Assembly (NCBI GenBank): GCA_024654105.1
Contig: JANLID010000391.1
Span: 1-12,119, forward strand
Direction: 5' to 3'
Length of the DNA: 12,119 nucleotides
From: Gallionella sp.
Lineage (GTDB): Bacteria; Pseudomonadota; Gammaproteobacteria; Burkholderiales; Gallionellaceae
The position numbers were made by a program, and so were the translations under genes. Of this stretch, positions 6,698-12,119 are shown in pieces. The stretch's first letter is position 1. Each line of letters starts with the position of its first letter. Under the pieces are notes generated by a model. It did not search any database. It worked only from the letters and a program-made list of their open reading frames with translations, and was not told the origin of the DNA.

Positions 6698-6899
6698 ATT
6701 TCACCTCCAACCCCCCAACAATGCCGTTTCCCCCGTCTGCTTGCACTCACATGGCCCGGCCGCCCAATCGAGCACCACCGCGCCCCGCAGGACAGCGACA
6801 CAATGGCCACCAACCGTGCCAAATGACGCAAGCATGAGTGACAGAACTGCCGGTCATTTAGTCCAAACACGCAGAAAATGTTCATCAAATCACTGTCCG
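6698..6899. other. Gap between ubiB and the recombinase module, no confident gene
   Basis: This stretch of about 200 bp holds a leader with a strong Shine-Dalgarno for the 6697 frame. A 74-codon minus-strand frame begins inside the ubiB end at 6918 but lacks a ribosome-binding site. I see no clear terminator for ubiB. It is the natural place for the right junction of the recombinase module, but no repeat shared with 2310-2460 was convincing. Confidence 0.4.
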
Positions 6900-8417
6900 T
6901 TACAGATGAATCTGCCATGCAAGAATGCCCAGAAGCAACAGGCTGATCAGCACCAGCAAGGCGTTGTAGCGTTTTTGCTGGGCGAGCAGTTCGTGCAGCG
7001 TCTCGTCGTCACGGTTGGCGGCATCGTTTACCAGATGGCGATGCAGCAGGCGCGGCAATTGCGGCAGCAGGGTCGCGTAGTACGGCGCTTCTTCGCGCAG
7101 CGTCTTGAGCAGGCCGCGCCAGCCTACCTGCTCGTTCATCCAGTGTTCCAGCCACGGTTTGGCGGTTTGCCACAAATCCAGTTCGGGATCGAGTTGCAAA
7201 CCCAACCCCTCGATATTGAGCAGTGTCTTTTGCAACAGTACCAGTTGCGGCTGAATTTCAATGCCGAAGCGGCGCGAGGTCTGGAACAGGCGCAACAGCA
7301 CGCGGCCGAATGAAACTTCACGCAGCGGTTTGTCAAATATCGGTTCGCACACCGCGCGTATGGCTGCTTCCAGCTCATCCACGCGGGTAGCGGCGGGCGC
7401 CCAGCCCGATTCGATATGCACCTGGGCGACACGCCGGTAATCGCGACGGAAAAATGCGATGAAATTCTGCGCGAGGTAATGTTTGTCGGTGTCGGTCAGT
7501 GTACCCATGATGCCGAAATCCAGCGCGATATAGCGGCCGTCAAGCGCCACTTGCACATTGCCGGGGTGCATGTCGGCGTGAAAAAATCCGTCACGGAATA
7601 CCTGAGTATAAAAAATTTCCACGCCGTTGGCGGCCAGCTTGGGAATGTCGATGCCCGCCTCGCGCAGCGCGTTCGTATGGCTGATGGTAATGCCATACAT
7701 GCGCTCCATTACCATCACATCGGTGCTGCAATAATCCCAGTACATTTCGGGCACCAGCAGCAGGGTTGAATCGGCAAAATTGCGCTTGAGCTGGCTGGCA
7801 TTGGCGGCCTCGCGCGTCAAATCGAGTTCGTCGGCGAGATGCTTTTCGAACTCCTCGATCACCTGGCGCGGCTTGAGGCGATGGCCGTCTGCCCACAACC
7901 ATTCCACCAGATCGGCCACTACTTTCAGCAGCGCGACATCGTGCGTGATGATGCCGGTGATGCCCGGGCGCAGAATTTTCACGGCGACATCGCGCCCATC
8001 CGGTAATACGGCAAAGTGTACCTGCGCCACCGATGCGCTGGCCACCGGCACTTCGTCAAAGCTTTGGAATACTTCATGCAACGGCTTGCCGTAAATCGCT
8101 TCCAGCATGGCAACGGCTTGCGCGGAAGAAAACGGCGGCACCCGGTCTTGCAGCCTGGCAAGTTCATCGGCGATGTCGGTCGGCATCAGGTCGCGCCGTG
8201 TGGATAGCATCTGGCCAAATTTGACGAAGATTGGGCCGAGATTTTCCAGCGCGAGACGCAGCCGCACGGCGCGCGGCTGTGAGGTGTTGCGCAGAAACAG
8301 CAGCATATTCAGCGGTACGCGCAGCCAGCGCACCCGCTCGTGCGCGAGCAGAAATTCGTCCAGCCCGAAACGCAGCACCACGAAACTGATTTTCAGCAAA
8401 CGCAATAAACGCAACAT
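6900..8417 (-). CDS. ubiB: UbiB-family atypical kinase/ATPase for ubiquinone biosynthesis
   Basis: This 505-residue UbiB (ABC1/ADCK/COQ8 family) is needed for aerobic ubiquinone synthesis, where it is thought to act as a membrane-associated ATPase that helps prenylated intermediates reach the biosynthetic enzymes. The family-specific KxGQ motif is at 66-69 (KFGQ), within a region containing LSTRRDLMP. The alanine-rich nucleotide loop ASASVAQVH is at 126-134. The VAVK lysine is Lys147. The catalytic-loop-like HADMHPGN is at 280-287 and the metal-binding DFG at 300-302. The C-terminus has a hydrophobic membrane segment at about 484-502, as expected. The length matches betaproteobacterial relatives. 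The ATG at 8417 starts MLRLLRLLKI, typical for the family, with only a weak ribosome-binding site. It diverges from the substrate-binding protein gene. No other ubi genes are adjacent. Confidence 0.96.
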   Translation of the reverse strand: MLRLLRLLKISFVVLRFGLDEFLLAHERVRWLRVPLNMLLFLRNTSQPRAVRLRLALENLGPIFVKFGQMLSTRRDLMPTDIADELARLQDRVPPFSSAQAVAMLEAIYGKPLHEVFQSFDEVPVASASVAQVHFAVLPDGRDVAVKILRPGITGIITHDVALLKVVADLVEWLWADGHRLKPRQVIEEFEKHLADELDLTREAANASQLKRNFADSTLLLVPEMYWDYCSTDVMVMERMYGITISHTNALREAGIDIPKLAANGVEIFYTQVFRDGFFHADMHPGNVQVALDGRYIALDFGIMGTLTDTDKHYLAQNFIAFFRRDYRRVAQVHIESGWAPAATRVDELEAAIRAVCEPIFDKPLREVSFGRVLLRLFQTSRRFGIEIQPQLVLLQKTLLNIEGLGLQLDPELDLWQTAKPWLEHWMNEQVGWRGLLKTLREEAPYYATLLPQLPRLLHRHLVNDAANRDDETLHELLAQQKRYNALLVLISLLLLGILAWQIHL

Positions 8418-8582
8418 GTCATTGATCCCACACGGCCGGTAGCATCGGCGCTACACAACGTGCCATCCTCTGGAATAGTGTGGACGAAAGAAAACGGACG
8501 CAAGTATAGCACCAGAGGTTGGGCGAAGTTTTCACGCTCCTTTGCCATGACGCGCCGGTTCGATTCCGCTACACTCTACACC
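8418..8582. promoter_or_regulatory. Divergent intergenic region with candidate promoters for ubiB and the lipoprotein gene
   Basis: For ubiB, a minus-strand TATACT (8503-8508) would give a leader of about 80 nt; its -35 is poor. For the lipoprotein gene, a plus-strand TACACT (8570-8575) lies 7 nt before the ATG at 8583. That predicts transcription starting at or next to the start codon, so the mRNA may be leaderless; no Shine-Dalgarno is present before this ATG. Both calls are by eye. Confidence 0.35.
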
Positions 8583-10856
8583 ATGAAAGTTGTATGTATT
8601 TCCCTGCTGACTGCGCTGCTTTCCGCCTGTACCGGCGGTTTGTGGAACAATCCCTATCCGGTTGCGGACGAGGGCAAATCGATTCTTTATACCGCCTTTA
8701 CCGAGCGCCCCAAGCACCTCGATCCGGCGCAGGCTTACAGCGAGAACGAATATGAGTTTCTCGCGCAGATTTATGCGCCGCCGCTGCAATACCATTACCT
8801 GAAGCGCCCCTATCAACTGGTGCCGCTGGCGGCAGCGCAGATGCCGACGGTGCGTTATCTGGACGAGCGCCGCCGCGCGTTGCCTGACGACACACCTGCG
8901 GAAAAAATCGCCTTCAGCGTGTATGAAATCCGCATCAAACCGGGTATGCGCTACCAGCCGCATCCGGCATTTGTGCCGGAATACACGCAGCTGACACCGG
9001 GCGGCTTGCGCGACATTCATGCGTTGAATGATTTCCCGCACAGTGGCACGCGCACCGTCACGGCGGCGGATTATGCCCATCAGATCAAGCGCCTTGCGCA
9101 TCCGCACCTGCATTTACCAATCTTCGGCGTGATGAGCGAATACATCGTCGGCCTGAAAGATTACGCCGCAACACTGCAACAGGCAGCGCAAAAGAATCCC
9201 GGCGCGTTCCTGGATTTGAATGCATACCCGCTGCAAGGCGTGCAGGTGATCGACGAACACACTTACCGCATCGAGATCCACGGCAAATACCCGCAATTTG
9301 CCTACTGGCTGGCGATGCCGTTTTTCGCGCCGATGCCGCATGAGGCCGAGCGCTTTTACGCACAGCCGGGAATGCGCGAGCGCAATCTGACGCTGGACTG
9401 GTGGCCGGTGGGCAGCGGGCCGTATTACCTGTCGGAGAACAACCCCAACCAACGCATGGTGCTCACGCGCAATCCGTATTACGACAGCGAAACCTATCCG
9501 GCGCAAGGCGAGGCGGAGGACGCGCGGGCCGGGCTGTTGGCGGATGCCGGCAAGCCTTTGCCGCTGATCGAGCGGGTGGTATTCAGCCTGGAAAAGGAAA
9601 CCATCCCTTACTGGAACAAATTCCTGCAGGGCTATTACGACGCTTCCGGCATCAGCTCGGACAGCTTCGATCAGGCGGTGCAGGTGAACGTCGGCGGCGA
9701 AACGACCGTGACCGATGAGATGAAGGCGCAGGGCATCCGGCTATCGACCGCAGTTTCGACCTCCACCATGTATACCGGCTTCAACTGGCTGGATCCAGTG
9801 GTGGGAGGGACATGCGAAACTTCAAAGAGCGCCCCCTCACCCCAACCTTCTCCCGTGGAAAGCCCCTCACCTCAATCCTCTCCCGCCAGCGGGAGAGGAG
9901 GCGAACGTGAAAAACAACCTTCAATCCTTGGGAGAGGGGGCGAACGAAGTGATTCATCTTGCAACCCCGAGCGGGCGCGCAAACTGCGCCAGGCGATTGC
10001 GATTGCGGTGGACTTCGAGGAGTTCGTTTCCATCTTCGCCAACGGGCGCGGTATCGCCGCGCAGTCGCCGCTGCCGCCAGGTATTTTCGGCTACCGCGAC
10101 GGCGGGGCGGGCATCAATCGCACTGTGTATGACTGGGTCGATGGCGCGCCGAAACGCAAATCCATCGAGGAGGCCAGGCGCCTGCTCGCCGAGGCGGGCT
10201 ATCCCAACGGCATGGATGCGCAAAACGGCCAGCCGCTGGTCATCAACCTGGATACCACCGCCAGCGGCGTAGGCAGCAAGGCGCGTCTTGACTGGCTGCG
10301 CAAGCAGTTCGACAAGCTCAATGTGCAACTGGTGGTGCGCAGCACCGACTACAACCGTTTCCAGGACAAGGTCCGCAAGGGTGACACGCAGATGTTCTAT
10401 TTCGGCTGGAACGCCGATTACCCTGACCCGGAAAATTTCCTGTTCCTGCTGCACGGCGCGCAGGCCAAGGTGGGCAAGGGCGGCGAGAATGCGGCGAATT
10501 ACAGCAATCCTGAATATGACAGACTGTTCGAGCAGATGAAAAACATGGAAAACAACGCGCGACGGCAGGACATCATCGACCAGATGCTGGAAATTCTGCG
10601 CCACGACTCGCCGTGGCTGTGGGGATTTCATCCGAAGGATTACGTGTTACAGCACCGCTGGCTGCACAACGTGAAACCCAACGTGATGGCGAATAACAAA
10701 CTCAAATACTGGCGCGTGGATGCCGGGCAGCGCGACCAGTTACGCCGCGTATGGAATCGTCCCGCGCGCTGGCCGCTGTGGCTGATGGTTGCGGCATTGT
10801 TGCTGTCCGGTGCCTGGGTGTGGCGTGCCTTGCGCCGGCGCGAGGAACAGTCATAA
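8583..10856 (+). CDS. ABC transporter substrate-binding lipoprotein, family 5 (peptide type), with C-terminal membrane anchor and repeat insertion
   Basis: The 757-residue product begins with a lipoprotein signal: a hydrophobic stretch, then the lipobox LSAC with lipidated Cys16. This is why I chose the ATG at 8583 rather than upstream in-frame starts. The body resembles family 5 extracellular solute-binding proteins (oligopeptide/DppA-OppA/YejA type): FTERPKHLDPAQAYSENEYE near the mature N-terminus, LDWWPVGSGPYYL in the middle, and FYFGWNADYPDPENFLFLL in the C-terminal lobe. It ends with a membrane segment (WPLWLMVAALLLSGAWVW) and a basic tail. It would capture a peptide-like solute at the periplasmic face, but the ligand is not predictable. 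The expected permease and ATPase genes do not follow; the next gene is an unrelated convergent sulfotransferase. Residues about 413-460 are a Pro/Ser/Gly/Arg-rich insertion encoded by a nested palindromic repeat between VVGG and NPERARKLRQA. The frame stays open, so the protein may still be made. Confidence 0.9.
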   Translation: MKVVCISLLTALLSACTGGLWNNPYPVADEGKSILYTAFTERPKHLDPAQAYSENEYEFLAQIYAPPLQYHYLKRPYQLVPLAAAQMPTVRYLDERRRALPDDTPAEKIAFSVYEIRIKPGMRYQPHPAFVPEYTQLTPGGLRDIHALNDFPHSGTRTVTAADYAHQIKRLAHPHLHLPIFGVMSEYIVGLKDYAATLQQAAQKNPGAFLDLNAYPLQGVQVIDEHTYRIEIHGKYPQFAYWLAMPFFAPMPHEAERFYAQPGMRERNLTLDWWPVGSGPYYLSENNPNQRMVLTRNPYYDSETYPAQGEAEDARAGLLADAGKPLPLIERVVFSLEKETIPYWNKFLQGYYDASGISSDSFDQAVQVNVGGETTVTDEMKAQGIRLSTAVSTSTMYTGFNWLDPVVGGTCETSKSAPSPQPSPVESPSPQSSPASGRGGEREKQPSILGRGGERSDSSCNPERARKLRQAIAIAVDFEEFVSIFANGRGIAAQSPLPPGIFGYRDGGAGINRTVYDWVDGAPKRKSIEEARRLLAEAGYPNGMDAQNGQPLVINLDTTASGVGSKARLDWLRKQFDKLNVQLVVRSTDYNRFQDKVRKGDTQMFYFGWNADYPDPENFLFLLHGAQAKVGKGGENAANYSNPEYDRLFEQMKNMENNARRQDIIDQMLEILRHDSPWLWGFHPKDYVLQHRWLHNVKPNVMANNKLKYWRVDAGQRDQLRRVWNRPARWPLWLMVAALLLSGAWVWRALRRREEQS
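9832..9949. repeat. Nested palindromic repeat inserted in the substrate-binding protein gene
   Basis: The inner unit (9863-9912) starts CCCCTCACCTCAATCC, contains a perfect 10-bp-arm palindrome (CCTCTCCCGC at 9877-9886 and GCGGGAGAGG at 9889-9898), and ends GAGGCGAACGTGAAA. It is flanked by the two halves of a second, related unit: CCCCTCACCCCAACCTTCTC on the left (from 9833) and GGGAGAGGGGGCGAACGAAG on the right (to about 9949). This pattern suggests one copy landed inside another. The family resembles dispersed palindromic repeats seen in many proteobacterial genomes. Confidence 0.8.
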
Positions 10857-11224
10857 GGCGTTTTGCCACTGTCCGCTGCAAGTGCTCCACGAACCCCGGC
10901 CTATTCGCAGGTCTGCCGCCCGCTGTCAGTCAGCACCTCTTCGCTGATCCGGTTTCGACACGGCAAGCGACAAAATGCCGCGTGTCGAGGACGGAAAATG
11001 CCAAGTGCGGCAAATCCGAAGATGCGTGGGATACAAAATTATGGGCAATGGCTCAGGATGGGGGGCTGGCGGAATGTGGCACAGATTCAGGTGTCATATA
11101 ATTCCAATTCCAGATAGAAACACTGTTAATTTTCCACCTCAAACCGTTCGGCCTGAGCTTGTCGAAGGCCAGTAGTGGTAAGGAAACTGTGGTTCGACAG
11201 GCTCACCACGAACGGGTTAGATTA
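10857..11224. other. 368-bp convergent intergenic region
   Basis: No credible gene is seen. It holds an imperfect hairpin at 10956-10987 (CGACACGGCA pairing with TGCCGCGTGTCG, with a 2-nt bulge) and an inverted REP pair at 11144-11215. The permease genes that would normally follow the substrate-binding protein are absent. A TATAAT at 11097-11102 has no good -35 and no gene downstream of it. Confidence 0.6.
11144..11215. repeat. Inverted pair of REP-type elements between convergent genes
   Basis: One unit lies at 11144-11170 (CCGTTCGGCCTGAGCTTGTC then GAAGG) and the other, in opposite orientation, at 11191-11215 (GGTTCGACAGGCTCACCACG then AACGG). Each can form its own hairpin, and together they could form a longer one. 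Placed between two converging genes, they could act as a bidirectional transcription stop or mRNA-end stabiliser; this role is known for REP pairs in enterobacteria and inferred here. Confidence 0.85.
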
Positions 11225-12119
11225 TTATTGTTTCTTTCTGGAAATGGAATAACGTAATGCGCCGAGCGTATCAAACAGCGGCCCGAGGAACTTCTCGTAA
11301 TTCCGCCAGCGTTCCACCGACGACCGGTAGATCGGCTGGCGCACCTGCGTCATGCTGGCGGTGCGCACCGCGCGCCTGTTCTTGTCAAAGTCGAGGCAGG
11401 CATCGTTCCACTCCAGCCCGCAATACCCGACCAGACGGCGCGACTGCGCCTCCTGGTCCGCCACGATGTCTTCATACCGCACATCGAGGAAAGCTCCCTC
11501 CGGCAACACCTTGCGCCAATGCTCCATCAGGCGCGCGTAGTCGGCATAATAACGGCCCAGTTCGGCCAGGTCGTATGTGAATTCCTGCCCGTTCCTGAAC
11601 AGTTGGAAAAAACAGGAAAGGCAGGTATCCACCGGATCGCGTTTGACGTGGATGATCTTCGCGTTCGGCAGCATCAGGTGGATCAGGCCGACGGCGAAGA
11701 AGTTCGCCGGCATCTTGTCGGTGATGCGCCGCGCATCGGGCGCGCGCCGCTGCAACCCGGCCACGTAATCCGCACCCCAGGCGGCAAGCCGCGCCTGGTC
11801 GAGCGAGGGCAGGTTATCCGGAAAGGCGGCGCCCGCAACATTGCGCCGCATGATCGCCTCCAGATCGGACAATTCGCCCGCACCATGAACCCCGGGGTAA
11901 CTGGAGATGATCTGCTCGACCAGCGTGGTGCCGGAGCGGGGCATTCCCAATATGAAGACCGGCAGATGCGAGGGGTCGCCGCCGCGCAGCCTGTCCATCG
12001 TTGCCATATCGAAATTGCGCATGATCGAGTCGATGCGCCGTGCGGTTTCGTCCGGGTCATAGTCGAGGGTGGCACGCTTCAGTTTGTTGCCCTCCAGAAA
12101 GTGCGGAAAGGCTGTTGCG
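11225..12119 (-). CDS. TPR-linked sulfotransferase family protein, partial (N-terminus off right edge)
   Basis: The frame is open from the stop at 11225 to the right edge and gives the last 298 residues. The visible part begins with AFPHFLEGNKLKRA, typical of the last TPR helix in TPR-sulfotransferases. The PAPS 5'-phosphosulfate loop GMPRSGTTLVEQI follows at about 11909-11947, then ITDKMPANF, and then the 3'-phosphate-binding VKRDPVDTCLSCF (about 11606-11649). The C-terminus carries the family segment YRSSVERWRNYEKFLGPL. The enzyme should transfer sulfate from PAPS to a hydroxyl of an unknown acceptor, perhaps a cell-surface glycan or a peptide. An internal ATG at 12022 lies within conserved sequence and is not the true start. 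The gene converges with the substrate-binding protein gene across the REP pair. Confidence 0.92.
   Translation of the reverse strand, partial: ATAFPHFLEGNKLKRATLDYDPDETARRIDSIMRNFDMATMDRLRGGDPSHLPVFILGMPRSGTTLVEQIISSYPGVHGAGELSDLEAIMRRNVAGAAFPDNLPSLDQARLAAWGADYVAGLQRRAPDARRITDKMPANFFAVGLIHLMLPNAKIIHVKRDPVDTCLSCFFQLFRNGQEFTYDLAELGRYYADYARLMEHWRKVLPEGAFLDVRYEDIVADQEAQSRRLVGYCGLEWNDACLDFDKNRRAVRTASMTQVRQPIYRSSVERWRNYEKFLGPLFDTLGALRYSISRKKQ

Noticed and set aside
2310..6899. Attachment-site direct repeats flanking the recombinase module
   Set aside because: Comparing 2310-2460 with 6698-6899 by eye gave only 6-7-bp matches such as CGGTCA, which are expected by chance.
6694..6918. 74-codon minus-strand frame starting inside the end of ubiB
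   Set aside because: No ribosome-binding site, composition not protein-like, and it overlaps both ubiB and the leader of the next frame.
8460..8582. N-terminal extension of the substrate-binding protein to 8460
   Set aside because: The ATG at 8583 opens a clear lipoprotein signal with lipobox LSAC; the upstream residues would bury it.
9832..9949. Start of a CRISPR array or tandem repeat
   Set aside because: Units are nested and inverted rather than evenly spaced direct repeats, and there are no spacers.
10956..10987. Intrinsic terminator for the substrate-binding gene
   Set aside because: The hairpin is bulged, lies 100 bp past the stop and has no following T run, so I list it only as a hairpin.
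11097..11102. TATAAT as a promoter on the plus strand
   Set aside because: No acceptable -35 at 16-18 bp and no gene downstream before the convergent sulfotransferase.

Overview
The window looks like a chromosomal segment of a GC-rich proteobacterium, most likely a betaproteobacterium of the Nitrosomonadales/Gallionellales type. The basis is a UbiB of about 505 residues, a TPR-linked sulfotransferase, a peptide-type ABC substrate-binding lipoprotein with a C-terminal membrane anchor, and two families of short dispersed palindromic repeats common in such genomes. The taxonomic placement is an inference from gene style and repeats; no rRNA or other marker gene is present.

Left part (1-2309, minus strand): the end of a type I restriction-modification locus. 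hsdM (adenine methyltransferase subunit) overlaps by 11 bp a downstream YhcG/DUF1016-family PDDEXK nuclease that runs off the left edge. hsdS and hsdR, if present, lie outside the window.

Centre (2461 to about 6700, minus strand): a compact accessory module. In transcription order it holds a possible 69-residue small protein, a 154-residue four-cysteine zinc-ribbon-like protein, a large serine recombinase, a ParB-nuclease-fold protein, and a second ParB/RepB-type protein. The last three genes are joined by two ATGA (4-bp) stop/start overlaps, so they form a translationally coupled operon. There is no ParA ATPase, replication initiator or transposase. The likely reading is an integrated mobile element in which partition-type DNA-binding proteins serve a serine recombinase. 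This is the most interesting system in the window. It sits directly upstream of hsdM in the same orientation, so read-through into the restriction locus is possible.

Right part (6900-12119): ordinary chromosomal genes. ubiB (minus) diverges from a family 5 substrate-binding lipoprotein gene (plus). That gene converges with a sulfotransferase gene (minus, 5' end beyond the right edge). The 368-bp convergent gap holds an inverted pair of REP-type palindromes.

Two coding genes have apparently absorbed short genomic repeats in frame. hsdM carries a REP-type palindrome encoding about nine residues. The substrate-binding protein carries a nested palindromic repeat encoding about 45 low-complexity residues. 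Both lie at predicted surface-loop positions and leave the reading frame open.
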